Origin: Sphingosinicella sp963974575
GTDB lineage: Bacteria; Pseudomonadota; Alphaproteobacteria; Sphingomonadales; Sphingomonadaceae
DNA length: 64,000 nt
Assembly (NCBI RefSeq): GCF_963974575.1
Contig: NZ_CAXBBQ010000005.1
Location: forward strand, 1-64,000
Direction: 5' to 3'
How positions within the stretch are numbered: position 1 is the first letter of the stretch; every line of letters starts with the position of its first letter. A program made the position numbers and the translations under genes. Of the stretch, positions 52,496 to 61,971 are shown piece after piece. The notes under the pieces were generated by a model. It saw nothing but the letters and a program-made list of their open reading frames with translations, was not told the DNA's origin and searched no databases.

Positions 52496-54157
52496 TCAGC
52501 GCACCTTGCGCCCGTGGACATGCTTCCACGGCGACGCGGTCTTGCCAAGGTCGCTCGGCACCTCGATCAGCACCGGCCCGTCGACGGTTTTCGCGCGTGC
52601 GAGCGCCTCGCGCAGGCCTTGAGGTCCTTCGGCGCGGATACCTAGCGCACCGAACGATTCGGCGAGTGCCACGAAATCGGGGTTGTGAAGGTTGGAGGCG
52701 ATCAGGCGGCCGCCGTACTTGTTCGCCTGTATCCGGCGTACGTTGCCGAAATTCCCGTCGTTGAAGACGATCGCAATTAACGGAATCCGGTGCAGAACGG
52801 CAGTGGCGAGTTCCGGCATGGTGTACAGGAAACCGCCGTCGCCGTTCACCGAGATCACGCGCCGAGCGCCCGCGCCGACCTGCGCGCCGAGCGCTGTGGC
52901 GAAGCCGTAGCCGAGCGTTCCCTGATAACTGGAATTCACATAAGTGCGGGGCGAATAGATCGGCAGGCCGTAGCGCGATGCATAGCCGACCTGCGTCATT
53001 TCATCCACGAACACGTCATCGTCGGCCATCGCCTCGCGAATCACGTCCAGGAAGGACATCTGCGGCTGAATGTCCCGCTCGATTTCCTCGCGGAATTCGC
53101 CGCGAATGGCGGCGAACGTCGCGGTGCGCAACGGCTTTTCGATGCCGCGCGCGGCGAGCGCCTCGGCCAGCAGTGCCGTGGCCTCCGCGGCATCGGCGCA
53201 GATACCGATCGTAGGCGGCGCCACGCGGGTCATTTCCGCCTGATCAAGGTCGATGCGGATGACCTTGAGCCCTGAATCGTATCCCCATTCCCGTAGCTGC
53301 TGCAGCCGCGTGCCGATGCCGATGACGAGGTCGACATCCTTCCAGTGCGGAAGCGCCGCGGCAGCGGGCAGGGCATAGGCATCGTCCGAGCGCACGACCC
53401 CGCGTCCCATGTGGCGGCTGACGATTGGGGCCTGCAGGATTTCCGCGAGGCGGCGGATCTCTGGTCCGGCGTCCTGCGCGCCGCTGCCGACGACGATCAT
53501 CGGCGTTTCGGCATCCGCGCACAGGGCTGCCGCTTCCGCGATCATGTCGGGGTCGATGCCGGGGGTCACGAGTGCCGGTTTTTCCGCCCATGCGATCATT
53601 GCGGTCTGCGCGAGGATGTCGGGCGGAACTTCAAGCGCGACCGGGCGCGGACGTCCGGTCAGAAGCTGTCGGAAGGCCTCGTCGAGAAGTGCCGGGATCT
53701 CGCTCGCGTGCGAGGCGCGCGCGCTCCATTTCGTCAGGCTGCGGAGCAGGCCATCCTGATCGTTGATCTCGTGGAGGGCGCCCTGGCGGCGATCGATGAG
53801 CGCGCTGTTCACGGTGCTCGTCAGGCAGAGCACGCGCGCGTTGCACGCATAGGCCGTGGAAAGCGCCGCACCGGCGTTGAGGAGGCCGGGGCCAGGTACC
53901 ACGGCGCAGACGCCGGGACGCCCCGTCACCATCGCATAGCCAAGCGCCATGTAGGCTGCTCCTTGCTCGTGGCGCGTGTGGACGAGGCGGATGTCCTCGC
54001 CGTTCCGGTAGAGCGCGTCGAACAGCTCATCGAGCTGGACGCCCGGCACGCCGAACATGTCGGATACTCCCCAGCGTTGCAGACCTGCGACGAGGATGTC
54101 ACCGCCGGTCATCCGTTTCGCCGTTGCCGTCGATATCGCTTTTGCTTCGTTCCCCAC
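52496..54157 (-). CDS. ThDP-dependent enzyme (acetolactate synthase large-subunit-like)
   Basis: This 553-residue protein has three domains: Pyr (with the ThDP-activating Glu in HEQGAAYMALG), a central part, and the PP domain with NGDGGFLYTMPELAT and FNDGNFGNVRRIQ, the GDG...N metal/diphosphate motif. It belongs to the POX/AHAS/benzoylformate decarboxylase superfamily. With an aromatic aminotransferase divergent from it, decarboxylation of an aryl-2-oxo acid is more likely than branched-chain synthesis, but sequence alone does not settle this. It shares the operon with the deacylase. Confidence 0.85.
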   Translation of the reverse strand: MGNEAKAISTATAKRMTGGDILVAGLQRWGVSDMFGVPGVQLDELFDALYRNGEDIRLVHTRHEQGAAYMALGYAMVTGRPGVCAVVPGPGLLNAGAALSTAYACNARVLCLTSTVNSALIDRRQGALHEINDQDGLLRSLTKWSARASHASEIPALLDEAFRQLLTGRPRPVALEVPPDILAQTAMIAWAEKPALVTPGIDPDMIAEAAALCADAETPMIVVGSGAQDAGPEIRRLAEILQAPIVSRHMGRGVVRSDDAYALPAAAALPHWKDVDLVIGIGTRLQQLREWGYDSGLKVIRIDLDQAEMTRVAPPTIGICADAAEATALLAEALAARGIEKPLRTATFAAIRGEFREEIERDIQPQMSFLDVIREAMADDDVFVDEMTQVGYASRYGLPIYSPRTYVNSSYQGTLGYGFATALGAQVGAGARRVISVNGDGGFLYTMPELATAVLHRIPLIAIVFNDGNFGNVRRIQANKYGGRLIASNLHNPDFVALAESFGALGIRAEGPQGLREALARAKTVDGPVLIEVPSDLGKTASPWKHVHGRKVR

Positions 54158-54177
54158 GCTCGACCGTCCTGTAAGTT

Positions 54178-54206
54178 GTTACGTAATACGATACTATGTT
54201 GCGAAA
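54178..54206. promoter_or_regulatory. GTTACG/GTTGCG repeats between ThDP enzyme and aminotransferase genes
   Basis: GTTACGTAA (54178-54186) and GTTGCGAAA (54198-54206) are direct repeats starting 20 bp apart in a divergent, AT-rich control region. They fit the element seen at 43.6 and 49.4 kb. Confidence 0.45.
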
Positions 54207-54276
54207 AATGAGATAATGTGCAAGTGCTAATCCGACGTGCCGATTGCGTCGTGTCAATTGACGAGGGGAGTTCGCC

Positions 54277-55461
54277 ATGTTTTCCGACCTTGCGGTGCCC
54301 AAGGCCGATCCCATCCTTGGGCTTACGCAGCTCTTCGCGGCCGATTCGTCACCTGAAAAGGTGGATCTCGGCATCGGCGTTTACAAGGACGAGGCCGGTG
54401 AGGTCCCCGTGCTTGCCACGGTGAAGGCCGCTGAGCGGTGGCTCACCGAAACGCAAATGAGCAAGCGTTATTTCTCTTCGGCGGGGAATGATGCCTTCAA
54501 CAGCGCAACCCGTTCGCTACTCTTCGGTGCGCAAAGCGACGCCTTCACCCGCAGCCGTACCGTACAGGCCCCCGGTGGCACAGGTGCGCTTCGCCTCGGC
54601 ATGGATTTCCTGCGCGTGGCACGGCCCGGCGGGCGCGTTTTCATTCCGACACCAACGTGGACCAATCATGGTCATCTGCTCGCGGCGGCCGGATGCGAAG
54701 TTGTGAACTACCCCTATTACGATGTCGCCACCGGCAAGCTGCGCTTCGATGCGATGATGGAGGCCTTGCAGGACCTCGCGGCAAAGGATGTGCTTCTACT
54801 CCACGGATGTTGCCACAATCCATCTGGCGCGGATCTGGACGCGGATGGCTGGCGGGCGATCACGGACACTCTGGGACGTTCCGGCGCGTTGCCCTTTGTT
54901 GACCTCGCCTATCTTGGTTTTGCCGAGGGATTGGAGGAGGACACTTACGGCATCCGGCTGCTCGCACGGCGGTTACCGGAGGTCGTTATCGCGTCGAGCT
55001 ACTCGAAGAACTTTGCGCTTTATCGCGATCGGGTCGGTGCACTCACGATCGTCGGCGCGAATGCAGCGGACAGTGATCGTGCCTATGAGCATCTTATGCC
55101 GCTTGCGCGCGCGTTGTGGTCGATGCCGCCCGATCACGGTGCAGCTGTGGTCGCGCATGTTCTGGGAGATGCGCTACTCGCCGCCGACTGGCGACAGGAA
55201 CTGGCGGAGATGCGTACGCGTATCAACATGATTCGCGCTCTGCTTGTAAAGCATCTCGGGGGCGCTGCGCGCGACTATGCGTTCCTTAGCCGTCAGCGCG
55301 GAATGTTTGCGCTTCTGGGGCTCAGTCCGGAAGCCGTACGTACACTGCGCGAAGAGCACCATGTGCATATGACCGGAACAAGCCGGGCTAATGTCGCTGG
55401 GCTCAACATCGCGAATGTCGAGCGCGTCGCGAGGGCTATCGCTTCGGTGAGTGATCTATAG
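54277..55461 (+). CDS. Aromatic amino acid aminotransferase (class I PLP, TyrB/AspC-like)
   Basis: This 394-residue aminotransferase has the PLP-binding Lys in SSYSKNFALYRDRVG, Asp in FVDLAYLGFA, the ring-stacking region (TPTWTNHG) and NPSGAD in place of NPTG. The family converts tyrosine, phenylalanine, tryptophan or aspartate to 2-oxo acids with 2-oxoglutarate. Divergent from a ThDP enzyme and next to a carrier, it probably begins or follows deacylation in breakdown of an aromatic amino acid derivative. Confidence 0.9.
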   Translation: MFSDLAVPKADPILGLTQLFAADSSPEKVDLGIGVYKDEAGEVPVLATVKAAERWLTETQMSKRYFSSAGNDAFNSATRSLLFGAQSDAFTRSRTVQAPGGTGALRLGMDFLRVARPGGRVFIPTPTWTNHGHLLAAAGCEVVNYPYYDVATGKLRFDAMMEALQDLAAKDVLLLHGCCHNPSGADLDADGWRAITDTLGRSGALPFVDLAYLGFAEGLEEDTYGIRLLARRLPEVVIASSYSKNFALYRDRVGALTIVGANAADSDRAYEHLMPLARALWSMPPDHGAAVVAHVLGDALLAADWRQELAEMRTRINMIRALLVKHLGGAARDYAFLSRQRGMFALLGLSPEAVRTLREEHHVHMTGTSRANVAGLNIANVERVARAIASVSDL

Positions 55462-55488
55462 AAACGGTTCCGGGGCGGGAGGGACGGT

Positions 55489-56739
55489 ATGTTCAGGGTT
55501 GACTCTGCGCTTAGTGGCGAACTGCGTGAAAACTGGCGCATCCTGGTGATTGCGTTCGCAGTGCTATTCTTCGGTTTTTCGGCGCCTGCCTATGCGCTGC
55601 CCTTCCTCTACCCCGAAGTTATCGCCGAATTCGGCTGGACGCGCGAACAGGCGACCCTGCTTGCTTCCGCAAAGTATCTGACCGGCGCGGTGGCTTCGAT
55701 TCTGGTCGGCCGGTTTCTCGATCTCACCGGCGTATGGATTGCGCTTTTGCTCTCGATCATGGTCGGTGGCCTGGCGCTCGTCGGCTTCCTCTTTATTGGC
55801 GATCTCACCACATATTACATTGCGGGTGTCATGCTCGGTATTGCAGGTCCAGGTGCGATGGTCACCGTGTTCGTGATGATGGCGCGCACATTCCGTGAAG
55901 CACAGGGCACGGCAACTGGCATTGCGCTCCTGGGAACCGGGCTCGGCGGTGTCGTTATGCCGCTGTTGACGGCAGCACTGATCGGCACCGTCGGATGGCG
56001 CGCAGGCATGGCGCTGCTTTCGCTGGGGATCTGGCTGATTGCTGTGCCACTGCTCATATACGGTATGCGGACAATTGCTGTTGCAAGTGCCGGCGACCAC
56101 GAGTGGAACGCATCGGACGAGCCGGCGGGCAGTGGACCCGCCGCATATATCGGCGACCTTATGCGCGGCCACACGTTCTGGCTGCTTTCAATCGCCTTCT
56201 TTCTTGTCACCATCGTCGATCAAGCGCTGGTTCAGCATCAGGTGCTTATGTTCAATGATGCGGGTGTGTCGCCGGAAATGGCGGCGCTCGGCGTCAGCCT
56301 GATCGGGCTGCTCAGCATGGCGGGCCGGATCGTGGCCGGCACGGTGCTCGATCGCTATTCGAACCGGGGCCTCGCGCTTTTCTATCTTCTGCTGACGGTC
56401 GTGGCGTTCCTTTGCCTGTTTCTCGCAAACCCCGCCGTCTTTGCACTCTTCATCGTGCTGCGCGCGTTGGCCCATTCAGGGGTGATGATCGACGGCCCCG
56501 TGCTCGGGCGACATTGCTTTGGCGTACGGCACCTCGGCGTCCTGCTCGGCCTGTTCACCGCCATGGCGAACATCGGCTCGGCGACGGGGCCGTGGTTGAT
56601 GGCGCGCCTGTTTGATCGGCTGGGCTCATACGACGAGGCGCTGATGCTGTTTATGCTCTTGCCCGTTGTTTCGGTGGTCGCGATTCTGATCGTAAAGCCC
56701 GGGGTCTGGCTTCAACAGCGTGGACTGACCATGAGATGA
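55489..56739 (+). CDS. MFS transporter, OFA-like
   Basis: This 416-residue carrier has 12 predicted membrane helices. The first loops (LYPEVIAEFGWTREQATLL) and the overall layout resemble the oxalate/formate antiporter and monocarboxylate groups. It lies 27 nt after the aminotransferase, so it is in the same operon and likely imports the amino-acid-like or acid substrate. Confidence 0.88.
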   Translation: MFRVDSALSGELRENWRILVIAFAVLFFGFSAPAYALPFLYPEVIAEFGWTREQATLLASAKYLTGAVASILVGRFLDLTGVWIALLLSIMVGGLALVGFLFIGDLTTYYIAGVMLGIAGPGAMVTVFVMMARTFREAQGTATGIALLGTGLGGVVMPLLTAALIGTVGWRAGMALLSLGIWLIAVPLLIYGMRTIAVASAGDHEWNASDEPAGSGPAAYIGDLMRGHTFWLLSIAFFLVTIVDQALVQHQVLMFNDAGVSPEMAALGVSLIGLLSMAGRIVAGTVLDRYSNRGLALFYLLLTVVAFLCLFLANPAVFALFIVLRALAHSGVMIDGPVLGRHCFGVRHLGVLLGLFTAMANIGSATGPWLMARLFDRLGSYDEALMLFMLLPVVSVVAILIVKPGVWLQQRGLTMR

Positions 56740-57116
56740 TAGTGACACAGTACAGGGCGTCATTTTTTCTGCGTAAGCGCAGTGCGGAAGTTTTCGGACG
56801 ACGCGTGCCAAGCATTTCATTAGGTGATTTCTACGTTGGCCTGACTGACCTTCTCGGTCCTCTTGGCAGTTATCGTTATTGTTCAGTGGAGCGGTCCCGA
56901 GCTTCAAATTCGAGATTGACCAGCGCAGCGCATTCACTACTGTCCTGTGCTGGGCGCTAAGGGTCCCGCGAGGTCCGGGAACGTCCAGAAAGCGGCTGGT
57001 TCCCAGCACTTTTTCACTTAATGTCACCGAATGGAATTCGGCTCATTCATTCCAATCCATCGGCTGCACCATCAAAATGATAGCCCACTGCCGGTTTGGT
57101 GGACACTGAGATTGCG
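56740..57116. other. Intergenic region without a recognised gene
   Basis: About 380 bases between the carrier and a decayed IS3 element. I see short chance frames only. Confidence 0.45.
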
Positions 57117-58243
57117 TGTTTCGACCTATCGGAGGGCCACGACGCAAAGAAGGGAGTTCAGCCACGAGTTCAGGCTTGAGGCGGTGAGGATGGGCCGCGA
57201 GCGGGGGTGACGATCGCCCAGGCGTCGCGTGATCTGGATGTGCATGCGGACGTGCTGTGGAATTGGGTCCGGGAGCTTGCCACCGATCGGGGCCATGCCT
57301 TTCCCGGCCACGGTCAGGTGAATGAAGGCGGAGCGCGACATCCCAAAAAACCGCCGCCTACTTCGCGAGTCACTCGATATGAGATTCCAGTTTATTGCGA
57401 TGCACCGAGATATCTGGCCGGTTGCATGGATGTGCGGGGCGCTGGGTGTCTCGCGGAGTGGCTTCCGTGCCAGGCTGATCCGTCCGCCATCGCAGCGTGC
57501 CCGCGACAACCAGGTGATCGGTACGAAGGTCCGTGCCAGCTACATAGGTCTGGCACGACCTGCTGGCCGACGGGATATCCGGCAACCTGCGCCAGATCGA
57601 TCGGCTCATCGCCAGCAGAGTCTTCGGGCGAGGCCGCGGCGCGGTCTTCCCAAGGATCATGGTGAGTGCTCGATCATCGTCGGCAACATGCTCGATCGCC
57701 AGTTTACGGCCGACAGGCCGAACCAGAAGTCGGTGGCCGACTTCACCTATCTGGACGGCCGAGAGATGACTGTATGCCGCGGCGGTGATCGACCTCTCCT
57801 CGCGTCGGGTGGTCGGATGGTCGATGAGCGCCAACATGACGGTCCAGCTCCTCACCGATGCGCTAATCATGGCGACCTGGCGACGTGGCAAGCCTGACGC
57901 CCTGCTACATCACTCGGATCAAGACAGCCAATATACCAGCGAGCAGTTCCAGCGGCTGATGGTCGACAATGAGATCACCTGCTCGATGAGCCGGTCAGGC
58001 AACGTGTGAGATAATGCCCCAATGGAGAGCTTTTTCTCCTCGTTCAAGACCGAACGGATCGGAAAGAAGATCTACCGTACGAGAGCCCAGGCGAAGAACG
58101 ACGTGTTCGATTATATCGAATGCTTCTACAACTCGACCCGGCTTCACTTGACCTCTTCGAACGTGAAGCTGGATAGCCTGAACCAACCTATCTCCATGCC
58201 TACTAAACGACATCTCCAATGGAGTATTTACGCCATCTGCTAG
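57117..58243 (+). pseudogene. Decayed IS3-family insertion sequence
   Basis: Pieces of both IS3 genes are readable in different frames. OrfA: EFSHEFRLEAVRMGRERG, then after a frameshift VTIAQASRDLDVHADVLWNW. OrfB: MKAERDIPKNRRLLRESLDM, WPVAWMCGALGVSRSGF, later VVGWSMSANMTVQLLTDAL, LLHHSDQDSQYTSEQF (second catalytic Asp), an in-frame stop near 58007, then MESFFSSFKTERIGKKIYRT (Glu). At least three frameshifts and one stop make it inactive. Terminal repeats could not be paired with confidence. Confidence 0.88.
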
Positions 58244-58674
58244 AAAGAGGTGGCACACTCGATAAAAACCGCAATCACCGATCGTTGCGAGAGGTTCTGC
58301 TGATGGATTCTGAACTCACGAAGAGTTCCTGTATCGAGCATAAATATTGGTGGGGTCACAATTCAATCCTTCTGTCACGTCAGTGACATCCGCATTCAGC
58401 ATTGCAATTCAAGATCGTTGATTTATCCTGATCACGCGCCGCCCGATATTGCGGCGCCGAGGCGTGAGAACCTCGCTTGAGTCCCGTAGCCGGAATTCTG
58501 CCGGGTGGTTGGCGCGTATGTACAGGCCTTTCGGGGCTAAAGGCGCTGACGCATGCCTCAAGCATGTTCTCATCACCCGGCTTTCCGCCGTGCCTCGCAA
58601 GGGAGGCATCGGATCGTGGCAAGGCAGCGGGAGAGCAAGGAAGGCGGGCGGGAAGCCGGCTGCGGGGTGGTTCG
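58244..58674. other. Intergenic region upstream of fecI
   Basis: About 430 bases hold no recognisable gene. A small palindrome, TGTCAC-GTCA-GTGACA, lies at 58373-58388. The region before 58675 should hold the fecI promoter. Confidence 0.4.
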
Positions 58675-59238
58675 ATGCAGCTGAATCTCTGGAGTTCAGC
58701 AGATCCCGCCGATGACGAATTTCATGCGCGTGTTGCTGAGGCGAAAGCGCCCGACGTCGCGGCGCTTTACCGCGAAGAGGCGCCGCGCCTGCGTCGTTTG
58801 TTCGGGCGCCGAACCAGACAGGCAGACGCGGTGCAGGACCTCGTCCAGAGCGTTTTTGCACGTTTTCTCGGCCGTTCTGCAGGCAATCATGTCCTTGACG
58901 AGCCGCGCGCCTATCTGACGCGTATTGCCTGTAACTTGCTGCGCGATACGGCGCGGCAGCAGGCACGGAGAGGAGATCGATCCTCCGTAAGTATTGAGGA
59001 AATTCCCGGGACGGAGAACGCGCTCGCCAGACTCGAAGCACGGGATATGCTTCGCCGTATAGATGCTGCTATTCTGGTGCTCCCTGCACGAACGCGCGAG
59101 ATTTTCATGGCCCATCGCTTCGAGGAGCTGACCTACCCCGAGATCGCGGCGCGCATGGGCGTTTGCGTCAAGACCGTCGAGAAGCATATTTCGCTCGCGC
59201 TGCGCGCGCTTCACCGCGAACTGGGCCAAGCGGAGTGA
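58675..59238 (+). CDS. fecI: FecI-like ECF sigma factor
   Basis: This 187-residue sigma factor starts at ATG 58675, from which the conserved domain begins; the longer frame upstream is junk. Region 2 is TRQADAVQDLVQSVFARFLG and region 4 is ELTYPEIAARMGVCVKTVEK. FecI-type factors respond to ligand binding at a TonB receptor through FecR. The GTG of fecR overlaps the stop codon (GTGA). Confidence 0.92.
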   Translation: MQLNLWSSADPADDEFHARVAEAKAPDVAALYREEAPRLRRLFGRRTRQADAVQDLVQSVFARFLGRSAGNHVLDEPRAYLTRIACNLLRDTARQQARRGDRSSVSIEEIPGTENALARLEARDMLRRIDAAILVLPARTREIFMAHRFEELTYPEIAARMGVCVKTVEKHISLALRALHRELGQAE

Positions 59239-60188
59239 CGCCCCGGTCTGTGGACGGCGACGCGCGCGTCGCCGAGGCAAGCGACTGGTATGCGCGCATG
59301 CGCGGCGCCGACACCGCGGATGACCGCCTGGCGTTCGAGCTCTGGTACGCTGATCCTGAAAACGCGAGAGTTTACCGCGAGATCGAGCAGATCTGGAACA
59401 CAGCCGGCCGCAGCAGCCTTCGGGAGCAGCCGGCAGGTAGGCAAACATCCGCGCGCTGGAAACCACTGGCAGCCGCCGCGGCGATCGCGCTCCTCCTGCT
59501 GGGCGTCAGCCTGTTGTCGGCCGGGTCGCCCGTGCTGCCCGAACAGGACCCGGCAAACGTTCTTGCACTTGCGAGCGGCGATCACGAACGGCGGGCATGG
59601 GGGCTCGCTGACGGCTCGTCAGTGCTGCTGAACGGCGGCGGCGCGCTTGCCGTGGAATATTCAGACGCCGAGCGCCGGATCCGGCTGGATCGTGGCCGGG
59701 CGCGGTTTGTTGTTGCGCACGATGCCGGGCGGCCCTTCGTCGTGCTCGCCGCCGGCAGCCGCGTCGTCGCGCGGGGCACCGTCTTCGACGTCGAGGCGGG
59801 TGATACCGGCGCCGAGGTGACGCTTCTGGAAGGTGTGGTCGATGTCAGCGCGGCGAACGCATCGAAGCCTGCGACGCTGAACCCGGGCGAGCGTATTGTG
59901 ACAAGGGAAGGGAACGCAGGCATTACGGCTGCTCCTGCGGGCACCGCGCGCTGGACCGAGGGCCTTGTGGTGACGCAGCGCCTGCCGCTTGCCCAGCTTG
60001 TCGCGGAGGCCAACCGGTCGCCAGGCGCTCGCATCGAACTGGCCGATCCGGCGCTGGGCGCGCTCAAGGTGTCGGGTACCATGCGCCTTGGCGACCCGCG
60101 CCTCGCCGACAAGCTCGCCGCAACGCTCGACCTCGCGGTCGTTCGCGAACCGGGCGGCAGTATCCGGCTGCAGGCGCGATCTTTCTGA
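59235..60188 (+). CDS. fecR: FecR-like anti-sigma/sigma regulator
   Basis: This 317-residue protein has an N-terminal DUF4880 domain (EASDWYARMRGADTADDRLAFELWYADPENARVY), a membrane helix (about 77-97) and a periplasmic FecR domain with LADGSSVLLNGGGALAVEY and ARGTVFDVEAG, ending in a STN-like module. GTG 59235 is chosen for the overlap with fecI. A TonB receptor gene normally follows, but here an IS21 remnant lies downstream. Confidence 0.9.
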   Translation: MTPRSVDGDARVAEASDWYARMRGADTADDRLAFELWYADPENARVYREIEQIWNTAGRSSLREQPAGRQTSARWKPLAAAAAIALLLLGVSLLSAGSPVLPEQDPANVLALASGDHERRAWGLADGSSVLLNGGGALAVEYSDAERRIRLDRGRARFVVAHDAGRPFVVLAAGSRVVARGTVFDVEAGDTGAEVTLLEGVVDVSAANASKPATLNPGERIVTREGNAGITAAPAGTARWTEGLVVTQRLPLAQLVAEANRSPGARIELADPALGALKVSGTMRLGDPRLADKLAATLDLAVVREPGGSIRLQARSF

Positions 60189-60294
60189 ACATCGCGTAGG
60201 GGGTTTGCTGCCCCCGGCATCAACCGACCTGAACGCTTCATCCCGAGGTGTCCCGCCACGGCGGCAATCGGCTTCTTTTGGTCGATAGGCGGGC

Positions 60295-61029
60295 TCAGCT
60301 GCGGTTCTTGAAGCGCCAGCGATCGTTGCCGGTCTCGATGATGTCGCAATGGTGCGTGAGCCGGTCGAGCAGGGCCGTGGTCATCTTGGCATCGCCGAAG
60401 ACGGTGGGCCATTCGCCGAAGGCGAGGTTGGTGGTGACGATGACCGAGGTGCGCTCGTAGAGCCGGCTGACGAGGTGGAACAGCAACTGCCCGCCGGTAC
60501 GGGCGAACGGCAGATATCCCAGTTCATCGAGGATCAGCAGGTCGAGCCGGGAGAGATGTTCGGCGAGCTTGCCGATCCGGACCTGATGGGTCTCCAGTTC
60601 GAGAAGGTTCACGAGATCGGTTGTGTTGTAGAACCGGGCGCGGGCGCCGCTACGGATGCAGTTGCGAGCAATGGCGATGCTGAGGTGGGTCTTTCCCGAT
60701 CCCGTGCCACCTACAGCCACGATGTTGCGCTGGCTGGCGAGGAAGCTGCCGGTGGCAAGGTCGCGCACCAACCCTTCGTTGATCGGCGTGCCGGTAAACT
60801 CGAAGCCGTCGAGCTCGCGGGCGAGCGGCAGCTTGGAAACGGTCATCTGGTACTTGATGGAACGGGCGTGCTTCTCGGCGATCTCAGCCTTCAGCAGGTC
60901 GCCAACGACGTGCTGGACGGGGTGCTGACGCTTGAGGGCGTCGGCGATGACCTCATCGTAGGCGTGGCGCATGCCGGCAAGCTTCAACTCGGCCATCATG
61001 CCGATAATCTCATGGCGCTCCATCATCAT
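60295..61029 (-). CDS. istB: IS21-family helper ATPase IstB
   Basis: This 244-residue AAA+ protein has Walker A (GGTGSGKTHL), Walker B (LLILDELGYLPF) and the usual IstB end (HHCDIIETGNDRWRFKNRS). It helps the IstA transposase choose a target. The gene appears intact and overlaps the IstA fragment by 4 nt (ATGA). Without a full IstA the element cannot move by itself. Confidence 0.92.
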   Translation of the reverse strand: MMMERHEIIGMMAELKLAGMRHAYDEVIADALKRQHPVQHVVGDLLKAEIAEKHARSIKYQMTVSKLPLARELDGFEFTGTPINEGLVRDLATGSFLASQRNIVAVGGTGSGKTHLSIAIARNCIRSGARARFYNTTDLVNLLELETHQVRIGKLAEHLSRLDLLILDELGYLPFARTGGQLLFHLVSRLYERTSVIVTTNLAFGEWPTVFGDAKMTTALLDRLTHHCDIIETGNDRWRFKNRS

Positions 61030-61532
61030 GCGGCCCTCCGCACGGGCAGCAGCCGATCATATCGGCCCGCATCGGCGACGGGTTCGATCTTGAGCTGCAA
61101 ATGCTCGGGCGTGGCGATGCTGGGCTCCATCGGCGCCGATCGTGACCGGGCCAGGATATTGAGCACGACATCGGCGCTCGTAAGCCCCTGGGCCAACGCT
61201 TCGGCGGCGGCGGCTTCGAGCGCGTCGAGACCGTCGACCGTGGCAGCCGTCAGGATCTTGACCATCTGCCGGTCGCCATCACCACTGCCCTTCAGCTTGC
61301 CGCGGAGGCGCTCCAATGCGGGGGGCAGCGCAAGCTGCTTGAACGGCGCGGCGATCGCAAGAAGCCCAAGCCACGTACGATTTCTGACGAGGAGGTCATC
61401 TTCGATCGAGACATAAAGCCAAGGCTCGGCGACGGGCTGCTGTACGATCTCACCGGCGATGAATGCTGGGAAGGTTGTTCGAAGTCCCACCTCAAATCGC
61501 ACCAAGTTCCTTCCAAGCGGCAATTTCACCAT
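61026..61532 (-). pseudogene. istA: IS21-family transposase IstA, C-terminal fragment
   Basis: From about residue 62 onward the frame matches the end of IstA (APFKQLALPPALERLRGKLK, then DGDRQMVKILTAA and ADVVLNILAR). The first 60 residues are unrelated junction sequence, and the integrase core is absent. The break point lies next to the SnoaL-like gene, whose stop is inside the chimeric frame. Confidence 0.8.
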
Positions 61533-61902
61533 CAGAGATGGTGAGAGTTACACGCCAGCGGCCGTCAGAGCGGCGCAGAATATAGATATGGTCCCACGCG
61601 GCGATCGTCTCGCCGTCTTTGCCCAGCATCCGATAGGCGATGCGGGCCTCGGCGACCTCCGGATAGAGACGGATGGCGGACAGCAGTGCGCCCTCCGGTG
61701 TCACCACGCCCTGCTGGCGATAGAAATCAAGCAGGGTCACGACGTGGTCGCGAAACGCTTGGCGTTCCATGGCGAAGTTCCCGGTCGGTGAGGGGAACAG
61801 GCCGACCGGCTCCCACAATTCAGCGATCGTATCGGCATCGCTGTTGGCGAAGGCTTCCACATAGATGGTGAAGAAGGCCGCGATTTCCTGGTCGAATGTC
61901 AT
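61492..61902 (-). CDS. SnoaL/NTF2-like protein
   Basis: This 136-residue protein has the cone-shaped NTF2-like fold pattern: a helical start (EIAAFFTIYVEAFANSDADTIAELW), PTGNFAMERQAF, and strands AWDHIYILRRSDGRWRVTL. It starts at ATG 61902 with GAAAGGAAAG upstream. Function unknown; such proteins act as isomerases, cyclases or small ligand binders. It is the last gene of the leftward glyoxalase/GST group, 69 nt after GST. Confidence 0.8.
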   Translation of the reverse strand: MTFDQEIAAFFTIYVEAFANSDADTIAELWEPVGLFPSPTGNFAMERQAFRDHVVTLLDFYRQQGVVTPEGALLSAIRLYPEVAEARIAYRMLGKDGETIAAWDHIYILRRSDGRWRVTLTISDGEIAAWKELGAI

Positions 61903-61971
61903 CAACTTTCCTTTCGATACCGGTTTTGCTTGTTTCAGGCGGAGGTGAAGAACGCCAAACTGCGATGCCGA

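Noticed and set aside
60199..60215. GGGGG/CCCCC hairpin after fecR
   Set aside because: Only 5 bp and no T-run; not enough for a terminator call.
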